NCBI GenBank assembly: GCA_041393415.1
Contig: JAWKKE010000003.1
Span: 1-64,000, forward strand
Source of the DNA: Thermoleophilia bacterium
GTDB taxonomy: Bacteria; Actinomycetota; Thermoleophilia; UBA2241
Length of the DNA: 64,000 nucleotides
Direction of reading: 5' to 3'
Positions 1-8,517 of the stretch are shown piece by piece (within the stretch, counting starts at the first letter, position 1; the number at the start of each line of letters is the position of its first letter). The translations under genes and the position numbers were made by a program. Below the pieces are notes generated by a model, which worked only from the letters and a program-made list of their open reading frames with translations, had not been told where the DNA came from and made no database searches.

Positions 1-251
1 TGTGGCGACCGCGTCTGCTCGATCGCAGCGCGTGGGACGCGTGGGAGGAGTCTGGCAAGCGCGGCTCGGAAGCGAAAGCCGTGGAAGTTGCCGTGGAGGC
101 CCTGTCGAGCCGGCGTGTTCTGCGCATTCCGGAGTCGGTGGAGGCTGTCCTCCGCGCTGATGAGAGTCGGCGGTCGGCTGCCGCCAATGAGAGCGGGGCC
201 TACGAACGATGCGTGCGGCCACCAGTCGGCCGGCGAGAAGGAGTCTCGTGA
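1..251 (+). CDS. MttB-family corrinoid methyltransferase, C-terminal fragment
   Basis: An open frame runs in from the window edge and ends at TGA 249-251, leaving 82 readable residues. It contains a segment reading LLDRSAWDAWEESG, followed by a helical tail. This looks like the C-terminus of the trimethylamine methyltransferase (MttB/COG5598) family, which moves a methyl group from a quaternary or tertiary amine to a corrinoid protein. The stop overlaps the next start as TGATG, so it is translationally coupled to the KamA-like gene. The substrate cannot be read from this fragment. Family members without pyrrolysine act on betaines, carnitine or butyrobetaine. The assignment rests on a short tail plus the corrinoid-activator gene two genes downstream, so it is moderately secure. 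Confidence 0.6.
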   Translation, partial: WRPRLLDRSAWDAWEESGKRGSEAKAVEVAVEALSSRRVLRIPESVEAVLRADESRRSAAANESGAYERCVRPPVGRREGVS

Positions 252-1543
252 TGGCTAGGAGCTACAAGGACATACCGCTCTTTCGGGGGGTGTCTGAGGA
301 GGACTGGAACGACTACCGCTGGCAGCTCCGGCACCGCCTGCGCACCTCCGACGACTTTGCGCAGGTGCTGAATCTCGATGCGGCTCAGCGCGCGGATCTC
401 GACGCCTGCATGGGGAAGTTCCGCGTGAGCGTCACGCCCTACTATGCGTCTCTCATGGACCCCGACGATCCGTCTTGTCCGATCCGCATGCAGGGAGTTC
501 CCACGCGAGCGGAGCTGGAGGTGCGGGCCGAAGATCTGGAGGATGCGGGTGGCGAGGACGTCGACTCCCCCACGCCACGGATCACACATCGTTACCCAGA
601 TCGAGTGCTCTTCGTTGTCACAGAGATGTGCAGCATGTACTGCCGACACTGCACGCGAAGGCGCTTGGTTGGGGCCTCGGAGTCGCTCGTAGGAGGCACC
701 GAGATCGACAATGCCATTCGCTACATCGAGCGTTCGCCAGAGGTTCGTGACGTGTTGCTGAGCGGCGGCGATCCCCTGGTACTGTCCGATGATCATCTGG
801 AAGCTATTCTCAAGCGAATCCACGCGATCCCGCACGTGGAGATCATCAGGCTGGGGACACGGGCGCCGGTGGTCTTCCCACAGCGCATAACGCCCGAGTT
901 GGTCGCGATGCTCAAGAAGTACCAGCCGCTCTACATCAACACGCACTTCAACCATCCGAAGGAGTTCACCTCGGAGAGCAAGAAGGCGTGCGACATGCTC
1001 GCTGATGGAGGTTTCCCGCTGGGCAACCAGACGGTGTTGTTGGCGGGCGTCAATGACTGCGCAGCGGTCATGATGAAATTGGTGCACAAGCTCGTCGCGT
1101 ACCGGGTGAAGCCCTACTACTACTACCAGTGCGACCTGGCCGAGGGCACCGCCCATTTCCGTACGAGCGTCGCCAAGGGCATCGAGATCTACGAGAGCCT
1201 GCGCGGCCATACGACAGGGTTCGCTGTGCCGACATACATCATCGACGCGGTCGGCGGGGGCGGGAAGATGCCGGTGTTCCCCAACTACATCATCAGCCAA
1301 GCGCCTGGGCAGATTCTTCTGCGCAACTACGAGGGCGTGATCAGCAAGTACACCGAGCCGAAGGACTATGTTGACGGGCGTTGTCGCTGCGAGGACTGCG
1401 AGAGCGCGAGAAAGCGCCGGGGTGTTGCCGGCCTGTTCGACAGTGCGACGCCCACGATTCAGGATGTCTGGCAGGCGCGACTGCAGAAGATCGTCGACCG
1501 CAAGAATCGTATGGCCGACGCTTACGGCCCTGTCGAAGAGTAG
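251..1543 (+). CDS. kamA: Lysine 2,3-aminomutase-like radical SAM enzyme
   Basis: A 430-residue radical SAM/PLP enzyme that should move an alpha-amino group to the beta carbon. The [4Fe-4S] motif is C127-x3-C131-x2-C134 (CSMYCRHC). The PLP lysine is K339 in GGGGK. Asp295 (YQCDLAEG) and Asp332 (IIDAVGGGG) match the two carboxylates that hold the epsilon-amine of lysine in clostridial lysine 2,3-aminomutase (D293 and D330). Glutamate 2,3-aminomutases replace these. A C-terminal CRCEDC cluster fits the structural zinc site. The start at 251 is chosen because GAGAAGGAG precedes it and the family begins there; an upstream ATG at 209 lacks a site. The substrate is therefore probably lysine or a lysine derivative with a cationic side chain. 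Neighbours suggest catabolism rather than antibiotic or osmolyte synthesis. Confidence 0.9.
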   Translation: MARSYKDIPLFRGVSEEDWNDYRWQLRHRLRTSDDFAQVLNLDAAQRADLDACMGKFRVSVTPYYASLMDPDDPSCPIRMQGVPTRAELEVRAEDLEDAGGEDVDSPTPRITHRYPDRVLFVVTEMCSMYCRHCTRRRLVGASESLVGGTEIDNAIRYIERSPEVRDVLLSGGDPLVLSDDHLEAILKRIHAIPHVEIIRLGTRAPVVFPQRITPELVAMLKKYQPLYINTHFNHPKEFTSESKKACDMLADGGFPLGNQTVLLAGVNDCAAVMMKLVHKLVAYRVKPYYYYQCDLAEGTAHFRTSVAKGIEIYESLRGHTTGFAVPTYIIDAVGGGGKMPVFPNYIISQAPGQILLRNYEGVISKYTEPKDYVDGRCRCEDCESARKRRGVAGLFDSATPTIQDVWQARLQKIVDRKNRMADAYGPVEE

Positions 1544-1568
1544 ATCGGCGGGCGGAGAGGAGGCGGGT

Positions 1569-3374
1569 ATGGCGCGAGTGTTCGTGGAGCCGATCGGCGT
1601 TACGCTCGACGTTGGCGAGGACGAAACACTGCTTCAAGCGCTGCAGCGCGCTGGGATCGATATCCCACATACCTGCGCCGGTCGCGGCACCTGCGGCAAG
1701 TGCATCGTGCGCCTGGGCGCCGGCGAATTGAGCGAACCGGGAGAGGCCGAGAATCGGCGGCTCTCGTCGAGTCTCCGTGACGAAGGCTGGCGGCTCGCCT
1801 GCATGGCGCGCCCTCGGGGCGAACGCGTGAGCATCGAGGTTCGTCAAACGGGTGGGCGTCGTCAGATTCTTGCCACGTCTGCCTTGCAGCATGGGTCGGT
1901 GCGTCCCGCCGTGAAGGCGGTCCGGATCAAGATGCCCCCGCCCACACTCACCGATGCGCGCTCCGATGCTCGCCGACTGAGCCAGGCTCTGGATGATGCT
2001 GATGTGCCGTTCGATGTGGCGCAGCGGTTCACCGAGGTGGCACGGACTTCGGATTGGGACGTGGTGGCGATCATGTATGGACGCCGCGTCGCAGCGGTCT
2101 ACCCAGCCGACGCCGCGCCTGCGCCGTATGGAGTAGCCATCGATATCGGCACATCCAAGATCATCGCCTACCTGTTCGATCTTGAGCTCGGGAGACTCGT
2201 CGATCACGAGGCTCTCGAGAACCCCCAGATGCGCTTCGGCGAGGATGTGATATCGCGTATGGCGCAAGCGTTTGATCCTGCTGCGCGGGCCGAACTGGCG
2301 GCGGCCGTTCGCGGGGGAATCAACGCGTGTCTCGAGCGGTTGTACGATCGTTGGGCGCTTCGCGCGGAGCAGGTGTTCGACATGACCGTTGTCGCGAACA
2401 CGGCCATGCACCACTTGGCTCTGGGGCTGTCCCCCGTTGGGCTGGGAGCCTCACCCTTCGCTCCCGCTTTGGCGGAACCACTCACGCTGTGCCCGTCCGA
2501 AATGGGCCTCGCCATGAATGCGGCCGGCGGTGTCCACTTCCCGCCGCCGATCGCGGGCTTCGTCGGATCAGATGCACTGGCGGTGATCGCGGCGACTCGT
2601 CTCGCATCGAAGAAGCGTCCGCAGATGGCCATCGATATCGGTACCAACACAGAAATCGCGTTGGTTCATGACGGCAAAGTATCCGTGACAAGCTGCGCCT
2701 CCGGCCCGGCATTCGAGGGGTATCAGATCCGCCACGGAATGAAGGCGGTCGCCGGTGCTATTGAGCGAGTCCGTATTCTTGACGACGGCCGCGCCGCTGA
2801 CGTTGAGACGATCGGCGGTGCACCACCGTTGGGGATCTGTGGGTCCGGTGTCGTGGACCTTCTGGCCGGGCTGGTGCGAGCTGGTGTCATTGGAGGAAGC
2901 GGGAGGTTCGCCGACCATCCTCTTGTTCGGAGAGGAGAGACCGGCGCCGAGTACCTGGTGGCAGACGGCGCCCACGGGGAGATCGTCTTCACTCAGCAAG
3001 ATGTCCGCGCCCTGCAGCTGGCGAAGGGGGCGATCCACACTGGCTGGGAACTGTTGCTGGAGAAGTTGGCCGTCGATCTCGACGATCTCGATCGTGTCTA
3101 CATCGCGGGCGCGTTTGGCAACTACCTCGACCTGGATGCTTCGCAGGCTCTCGGCCTCTTCCCTCCGGTGGCGCGTGACAGAGTGGCGTTCGTCGGCAAC
3201 GCGGCCGGCATTGGTGCGCAGATGGCGCTCGTCGACGTGCGCGCTCGGCGGCACATGGCTCGCCTTCGCGAGAAGACCGAGTTTCTCGATCTGGCGACGA
3301 ATCCGCGCTTTCACGAGGTGTTTGCCGGGCGACTCGGGTTCGCGCTTCCTGATCTGGGGAGATTGGACGCCTGA
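1569..3374 (+). CDS. ASKHA-domain reductive activator of corrinoid proteins (DUF4445/RACE type)
   Basis: This 601-residue protein has an N-terminal 2Fe-2S ferredoxin domain (C36, C42, C45, C78) followed by a DUF4445/ASKHA ATPase region. Two glycine-rich phosphate-type motifs are visible, AIDIGTSKIIAY and AIDIGTNTEIAL. Proteins of this build (RACE, the RamQ/MtvB-operon activators) use ATP to return oxidised Co(II) corrinoid proteins to Co(I). The start ATG at 1569 follows GGAGAGGAGG. Its presence here ties the operon to corrinoid-dependent methyl transfer and pairs it with the methyltransferase fragment upstream. The corrinoid protein itself is not in the window and probably lies further upstream. 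The family assignment is clear; the partner is inferred. Confidence 0.88.
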   Translation: MARVFVEPIGVTLDVGEDETLLQALQRAGIDIPHTCAGRGTCGKCIVRLGAGELSEPGEAENRRLSSSLRDEGWRLACMARPRGERVSIEVRQTGGRRQILATSALQHGSVRPAVKAVRIKMPPPTLTDARSDARRLSQALDDADVPFDVAQRFTEVARTSDWDVVAIMYGRRVAAVYPADAAPAPYGVAIDIGTSKIIAYLFDLELGRLVDHEALENPQMRFGEDVISRMAQAFDPAARAELAAAVRGGINACLERLYDRWALRAEQVFDMTVVANTAMHHLALGLSPVGLGASPFAPALAEPLTLCPSEMGLAMNAAGGVHFPPPIAGFVGSDALAVIAATRLASKKRPQMAIDIGTNTEIALVHDGKVSVTSCASGPAFEGYQIRHGMKAVAGAIERVRILDDGRAADVETIGGAPPLGICGSGVVDLLAGLVRAGVIGGSGRFADHPLVRRGETGAEYLVADGAHGEIVFTQQDVRALQLAKGAIHTGWELLLEKLAVDLDDLDRVYIAGAFGNYLDLDASQALGLFPPVARDRVAFVGNAAGIGAQMALVDVRARRHMARLREKTEFLDLATNPRFHEVFAGRLGFALPDLGRLDA

Positions 3375-3496
3375 GAGCGAAAGAAGAGTGGCCTTCGCTG
3401 CGCCTGACCACATCGGTGGCGCGGTTAGGGTGTGAGGTGGTGTACCGCTCGCCTTGGTGTGCGAGCGCAGTCTCGACGTGCGGGAGGGAGGAGTGT

Positions 3497-4759
3497 ATGA
3501 CGAAGCCTGTTGGGGCTGATCGCCTGACGTTGACCAAGTCGATGAGCCTGTTTGCCGATGCCCAGCGCCTCACTCCGGGTGGCGTCGGCGGCATCAGGCG
3601 TCCGTATAACTTCGTCGTCGGCGAATACCCGATCTTCGTTTCACATGGCCGCGGTGGGCACATCTTCGACGTCGACGGCAACGAGTACATCGACATGTTG
3701 TGCGGCTATGGTCCGATCATCCTGGGCTACGTTGAACCCGAGATCAACGACGCCGTCAAGGAGCGTATGGACACGGGTTTCTGCTTCAGCCTCGTGCAGC
3801 CGATTCAGAACGAACTTGAGGAACGGCTGATTCAGCTGATGCCGGGCGCGGAGCAAGCGATTCTCGTCAAGACCGGATCCGATGCGACAAACGCGGCAGT
3901 GCGAGCGGCCCGCGCGTTCACTGGGCGCGACAAGATCGCGCGTTGTGGCTATCACGGGTGGGGCGACTGGTGCGTGGAGAATCACGGCGGTGTGCCGTCA
4001 GCTGTGGTGGAGCTCACGAGGGAGTTTGAGTACGGTGATGTCAACGACCTCGAGAGAGTGCTGTCCGAGAACGACGGAGAGATCGCCGGCGTGATTATCA
4101 CCCCCGTGGGGCATCCGCTGGCGCAGCCCGTGATGTCACCACCCCCGGGCTATCTTGACGCCGTCAAGGAGCTCACACACGCTCACGGCGCAGTCCTCAT
4201 CTTTGATGAGATCCGGACTGGTTTTCGCGTGGCGATGGGAGGTGCCAGTCAGCGCTTCGGGGTTACACCGGACCTTGCGACGATAGGCAAGGCGATGGCC
4301 AACGGGTACGCGATCGCTGCTGTTGTCGGCCGTCGCGACGTGCTCGGGGTGTACGCAAAGAGCGCATTCTTGAGCTCGACCTACTTCCCGAACAGTCTCG
4401 AGATGGCGGCGAGCTTGAAATGCCTCGAGATCCTCGAGCGCGAGAGCGTGCCGGACGTCCTTTGGCAGCGCGGTGACGACTTCCTCGGCCGACTTTCCGG
4501 CATTGTCGCCGCCTCCGGCGTTCCGCTGACTGTGAGCGGCGTGCCACCGATGCCCTTCGTGACGTTCGACAAGGTCGACGAACATTATCGTGAGCGTCGC
4601 ACGGAGTTCTACACGCAATGCATACGCCGGGGCCTCTTTGTGCAGCCGTATCATCACTGGTATATCTGCTTCAGACACACGCCCGCCGATCTCGATCGTG
4701 CTCTGGCCGTGATAGAGGAAAGCCTCGCGATCGTGGCGGACGCCTACCCAATGCGCTAG
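3497..4759 (+). CDS. Class III PLP aminotransferase (glutamate-1-semialdehyde aminomutase / beta-aminotransferase group)
   Basis: A 420-residue fold-type I PLP enzyme. The Schiff-base lysine is K265 (TIGKAMANGY), the cofactor aspartate lies in IFDEIRTGFR, and KTGSDATNAAVR with GYHGWGDW are the usual class III phosphate and ring contacts. Overall similarity is to the HemL-like group, which also contains beta-amino acid aminotransferases. HemL itself is unlikely because no tetrapyrrole genes are near. Placed directly after a 2,3-aminomutase and before a beta-keto acid cleavage enzyme, the sensible job is transamination of a beta-amino acid to the beta-keto acid. That role is inference from order. 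The start follows GGAGGAG at a good distance. Confidence 0.85.
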   Translation: MTKPVGADRLTLTKSMSLFADAQRLTPGGVGGIRRPYNFVVGEYPIFVSHGRGGHIFDVDGNEYIDMLCGYGPIILGYVEPEINDAVKERMDTGFCFSLVQPIQNELEERLIQLMPGAEQAILVKTGSDATNAAVRAARAFTGRDKIARCGYHGWGDWCVENHGGVPSAVVELTREFEYGDVNDLERVLSENDGEIAGVIITPVGHPLAQPVMSPPPGYLDAVKELTHAHGAVLIFDEIRTGFRVAMGGASQRFGVTPDLATIGKAMANGYAIAAVVGRRDVLGVYAKSAFLSSTYFPNSLEMAASLKCLEILERESVPDVLWQRGDDFLGRLSGIVAASGVPLTVSGVPPMPFVTFDKVDEHYRERRTEFYTQCIRRGLFVQPYHHWYICFRHTPADLDRALAVIEESLAIVADAYPMR

Positions 4760-4776
4760 CGGCAGAGGAGGGCGAT

Positions 4777-5622
4777 GTGACGCAGAAGCTGGTTATCACG
4801 GTGGCCGGGGTCGGCGCCGAGACTACGCGGGCTCAGCAACCGGCGCTGCCGTTGAGCGCTGTGGAGATAGGTGTGGACGCTGCGCGCTGCGCGGAGGCTG
4901 GTGCCTCGATCTACCACCTGCACGTGCGCGATGCCGAAGGCGTTCCTACTCAGCGGAGGGAGGCGTTCGCCGCTGCGATCGCAGAGATCCGGGCTCGCAC
5001 GGACATCATCATTCAGACGAGCACCGGCGGCGCCATGGGCATGAGCGCCGAGGAGCGGCTGGAGCCCCTCGACCTCAATCCGGAGATGGCGTCACTGACA
5101 ACAGGTTCCACCAACTTCGGCGACGACATCTTCGCGAACGACGCCGGGCTCATTCGGGAGTTCTTTGCTCGTATGCGCGCGCGCGGCGTTCGGCCCGAGT
5201 TCGAGATCTTCGAAGTCGGCCAAATCGATAACGCAATGAGGTTGGTCCGTGAGCTGGGCCCGGCAGGGCCGCTGATGCACTGGGATTTCGTGCTGGGTGT
5301 TCCCGGCAGCATGAGCGGAGAACCACGCAACCTGGCATTTCTGGTCGACCGCATTCCCACAGGGTCGACATGGACATGCACCGGCATTGGCCGCTGGCAC
5401 ATGCCTGTGACGTTGACGGCACTGGCGCTGGGGGGCCACGTGCGACTTGGGTTCGAGGACAACGTCTTTCTTCACAAGGGAGTGCTTGCTGCGGAGAATC
5501 GCGAGCTGGTTCGAAGGGTGGCGCGGGTGGCTAAGGAGTGGGACCGCGCGGCGGCGACACCGGACGAAGCGCGGCGCCTGCTCATGCTGCCCCCGTACGC
5601 ATCTGCCGGTGGCGCGAGCTGA
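4777..5622 (+). CDS. Beta-keto acid cleavage enzyme (BKACE, Kce-like)
   Basis: A 281-residue TIM-barrel protein of the BKACE (DUF849) family. Members condense a beta-keto acid with acetyl-CoA to give acetoacetate and a shortened acyl-CoA. Zinc-site motifs are visible: HLHVRD near residue 47, and GFEDN in GGHVRLGFEDN near the C-terminus. QTSTGG and EFEIFEVGQI are also typical. It starts at GTG 4777, 17 bases after the aminotransferase stop, behind AGAGGAGGG. The family includes 3-keto-5-aminohexanoate cleavage enzyme of lysine fermentation and dehydrocarnitine cleavage enzymes. In this operon the product would be a 4-amino- or 4-trimethylaminobutyryl-CoA if the substrate is lysine or trimethyllysine. 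Confidence 0.9.
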   Translation: MTQKLVITVAGVGAETTRAQQPALPLSAVEIGVDAARCAEAGASIYHLHVRDAEGVPTQRREAFAAAIAEIRARTDIIIQTSTGGAMGMSAEERLEPLDLNPEMASLTTGSTNFGDDIFANDAGLIREFFARMRARGVRPEFEIFEVGQIDNAMRLVRELGPAGPLMHWDFVLGVPGSMSGEPRNLAFLVDRIPTGSTWTCTGIGRWHMPVTLTALALGGHVRLGFEDNVFLHKGVLAAENRELVRRVARVAKEWDRAAATPDEARRLLMLPPYASAGGAS

Positions 5623-5712
5623 GTTTGGCCGCGCGGTGTCTCATAGCTGCGTCACTGGGGATAATTGCTCGATAGCAGAGGTGGACATGCGAGACATCAC
5701 CAGCGGGACAGC

Positions 5713-7770
5713 ATGACATTCCAGCGCACCAACCGATCCGCTGAGTCCGGGGAGCTTGAGGTGCTGCGCGGCTTGATGACGCTCGCCAACCAGCTGCAAT
5801 CGAGTCTCGATCTTGATGCGGTCGTTCATGTCATTGCGATGGCTTTGAGTGAAACCTACGGGTTCCGCGAGGCATCGGTGTATCTGCGTGAGCCCGGAGG
5901 CGACCTGTTTCGCGTTCATGCCACGGTGGGGGAGCACGCAGACTACGATCGCGAGCTGTTCCGGCGGCCGGTTCCGCGGCGGGTTTGGGATGAGCTTCTT
6001 CTCTCGGAGTACCAGACTGGGGCGTGCTATTTCGTTGATGAGCGGCACCACTCCTGGACGCAGGAGCAGCTGTACTATCTCCCGCCGCTCGATTTGGGCG
6101 CACGCGAAGAGTGGGAGTGGAGGGCGAACGACGACTTGCTCGTGCCTCTCTACGACAAGCGCCGGGAGCTGATGGGCATTCTCGATCTCTATGATCCCGT
6201 GGATCGCGACCTGCCGACTCATGAGCTTGTGGGTTCGCTCGAGGTATTCGCCACACATGCCGCAGTGGCGATTGAGAATGCGCGTCAGTACGAGCAGCTC
6301 GAAGAGACGAAGGCTCAGCTCGAGGCCCAGCTGCAGCTTCGGCATCGACTGCTCGACCTCAGTGCCGCTCTCCTATCTACGCTCGATCAGCGGCAGTTGT
6401 TCACCGAGATCGCGACGGCACTTAAGGCCATTGTCGACCACGACGCGCTCGAAATCCGACTTGTCGATGAAGGAAGCGAGTCCCTGTACTGCTGGTACGC
6501 GAGCGGCGAGGGCGCCAGCGACGTCGTCGGCTGGTGCAGTGCAGCGGACGAGGGTGTTTCTGGATGGGTGGTTCAGCACAATCGTGCGCAGCTCGTGAAT
6601 GACATGGCACATGATCCCCGAGCTGCGCTGGTGCCCAATACGCCGGCTGATCCTCAGGCGTCAATCATCGTGCCCCTGTGCGTAGGCGACAATGTGATCG
6701 GTGTCTTGGCGCTGGATCGCGATGGGGAATGGAAGTTCGAGGAGCACGAGCTCGAGCCGGTGCGCCTCTTCGGCAATCTCGCCGCGATCGCGATCCACAA
6801 CGCGCGCAGCTATGAGGAGATTCAGAACCAGGCCATCAGTGATGGTCTCACCGGTCTTCACAACTACCGGCACTTTCAGGAGACGCTTCGTGCCGAGGTG
6901 AGTCGCGCCGAACGCTACGGCGAGACGTTCTGTCTCCTCATGCTCGATCTGGACCGCTTCAAAGCAGTCAATGACACGATTGGGCATCAGAAGGGTGACG
7001 ATGTGCTCAGATCGGTCGCACAGGTCATGCGCAACTGCTCCAGGGAATCGGACTACCTGGCGCGGTACGGTGGCGAGGAGTTCGTCGTCATCCTGCCGCG
7101 CACGAACTTGGATGAAGCCAAGTCGCTTGCCGAGCGTATTCGTGGTCAAGTGGCGAAGGTCGATGTCGGTCATCCGGATATTGCGGTGACGACGTCGATT
7201 GGGATTGCGGCGTACCCGTCCACGGCCGCCGACAGCGATGGGGTGCTCGGTGCCGCAGACGCGGCACTGCTCAGAGCGAAAAAGCTTGGGCGTGACAGAG
7301 TGTGTCTGTATGAGGAAGATTTCGCGCATGCGGAGTCCGCAGCAGACAATGACTTGGTCGACCTGGGTCGAGCCTTCGGCGCTTTCATCGGCCTCTCCGG
7401 CGCCGAAATCGCCGGACTCGTCACGGCGCTCTCGGTTCAGAAGCGGGGCGCGGATCCCTCAGATGATCTGGACGCGTTGGCCGGCGACGGCGACGGCGAA
7501 GCCGATCCTCAAACGGTCCGCGACGTCGCGGTCTCCGCTCTGATCTACGGCAATGAACGCTGGGATGGTCAAGGATACCCCGAGGGACGTCGCGGCAATG
7601 CCATACCACGTGTTGCTCGAGCGTTTGCCGTTTGCCGGCGCTTCGACAGCACCTCCGACGACATCGATCGATTTGAGTTCCTGCGATCGCGAGCAGCGAA
7701 AGAGCTGGATCCAAGAATGGTGCAGCGCTTCACCGCGATGCATCGAGGGCGAGGCTCGAGTGGCGGATAG
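5713..7770 (+). CDS. Two-GAF diguanylate cyclase with degenerate HD-GYP-like tail
   Basis: This 685-residue soluble protein has two GAF sensor domains (about 20-200 and 210-370) and a GGDEF domain (about 375-540). Beyond residue 560 is a remnant of an HD-GYP domain. The cyclase signature is YGGEEF. An allosteric RxxD site (RESD) sits five residues before it, so the domain should make cyclic di-GMP and be feedback inhibited. The tail keeps the ERWDGQGYPEGRRG segment of HD-GYP phosphodiesterases, but the HD metal pair is not recognisable and the preceding HH is replaced by YGN. The tail is probably not catalytic. The ATG at 5713 is chosen as the start of the GAF-associated helix; there is no strong ribosome site. 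Its ligand is unknown. Confidence 0.87.
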   Translation: MTFQRTNRSAESGELEVLRGLMTLANQLQSSLDLDAVVHVIAMALSETYGFREASVYLREPGGDLFRVHATVGEHADYDRELFRRPVPRRVWDELLLSEYQTGACYFVDERHHSWTQEQLYYLPPLDLGAREEWEWRANDDLLVPLYDKRRELMGILDLYDPVDRDLPTHELVGSLEVFATHAAVAIENARQYEQLEETKAQLEAQLQLRHRLLDLSAALLSTLDQRQLFTEIATALKAIVDHDALEIRLVDEGSESLYCWYASGEGASDVVGWCSAADEGVSGWVVQHNRAQLVNDMAHDPRAALVPNTPADPQASIIVPLCVGDNVIGVLALDRDGEWKFEEHELEPVRLFGNLAAIAIHNARSYEEIQNQAISDGLTGLHNYRHFQETLRAEVSRAERYGETFCLLMLDLDRFKAVNDTIGHQKGDDVLRSVAQVMRNCSRESDYLARYGGEEFVVILPRTNLDEAKSLAERIRGQVAKVDVGHPDIAVTTSIGIAAYPSTAADSDGVLGAADAALLRAKKLGRDRVCLYEEDFAHAESAADNDLVDLGRAFGAFIGLSGAEIAGLVTALSVQKRGADPSDDLDALAGDGDGEADPQTVRDVAVSALIYGNERWDGQGYPEGRRGNAIPRVARAFAVCRRFDSTSDDIDRFEFLRSRAAKELDPRMVQRFTAMHRGRGSSGG

Positions 7771-7774
7771 CGTG

Positions 7775-8404
7775 CTACGTCGCGAGAGCGACGGCATGAC
7801 CGATGTTGGTCGTGCGTTCAAGTTCGTCGAGCATGAAGTCCGCGATCATGCGGCGAGGCGTTGGCTTGGCATCAGCTAGTGTGAACCCTGGTCCGACTCT
7901 GAGCGATCCCTGCGCATGTCCATCGGTAAGGGAAGAGGGCCGTACAAGGGTCCAGTCGAGGCGACTCTGCCGGACGATGACCTCAGCGCGCCGCGCTTCG
8001 GCGGCTTCTTGTGATGGTCGCCGTTGAAGCAAGCTCACCAGCGGCCATGATGCCAACCCGTGGTTGCGTCTCGGATCGACGAGGTTCGAAGAGAGGACCA
8101 CCAGGCGGCGGACGTCGTATCGAGTCATGGCGCGAACGACGTTCAGAATGATCTGAGCGTGCTCACGGGTCTCGGTGCGGGAATCGGAATCGACAGTGGC
8201 TACCAGAACGGCGTCTCGTCCGTCGATCACGTCGCTCACTGCGCCTTCGTCGGACAGCGATCCCTCGACGACGGCGACGCCTGCTGGTGCGGCCGCGAGA
8301 CAATCGCCGGGGAGTATGACAGCCACCTCGTGCCGACGCTGCTGCGCCATCTCGATCAGCAGGCGTCCAGTTCGGCTTCGAGCACCAACGACAACTACCC
8401 TCAC
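7775..8404 (-). CDS. NAD(P)-binding Rossmann protein (atypical SDR / NmrA-like)
   Basis: A 209-residue protein that opens with a Rossmann strand and glycine motif, VVVVGARSRTGRLL. The rest has the layout of atypical short-chain dehydrogenase/NmrA-like proteins: GRDAVLVAT, RRLVVLSSN and DWTLVRPSSLTDG. The YxxxK catalytic pair of classical SDRs is not seen, so it may be a redox sensor or an isomerase-type reductase rather than an alcohol dehydrogenase. It converges on the diguanylate cyclase gene with a four-base gap and is divergent from the next gene. No pathway can be assigned from context. Confidence 0.75.
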   Translation of the reverse strand: MRVVVVGARSRTGRLLIEMAQQRRHEVAVILPGDCLAAAPAGVAVVEGSLSDEGAVSDVIDGRDAVLVATVDSDSRTETREHAQIILNVVRAMTRYDVRRLVVLSSNLVDPRRNHGLASWPLVSLLQRRPSQEAAEARRAEVIVRQSRLDWTLVRPSSLTDGHAQGSLRVGPGFTLADAKPTPRRMIADFMLDELERTTNIGHAVALAT

Positions 8405-8517
8405 GAGATTGCATCATACCAGGCCGTGAGGATGAAGGTGGCTCGTCGCGAGAATGGCGTCGGCGCTATCATGGTTGTTGAGTCGATCGTGTGCGCTTTC
8501 ATGAAGGAGAAGAGGGC

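Noticed and set aside
200..1300. Long minus-strand open frame opposite the aminomutase
   Set aside because: A GC-rich shadow frame; the plus strand encodes all family motifs.
3497..4759. Reading the aminotransferase as HemL of heme synthesis
   Set aside because: No tetrapyrrole genes nearby and the operon neighbours point to beta-amino acid metabolism.
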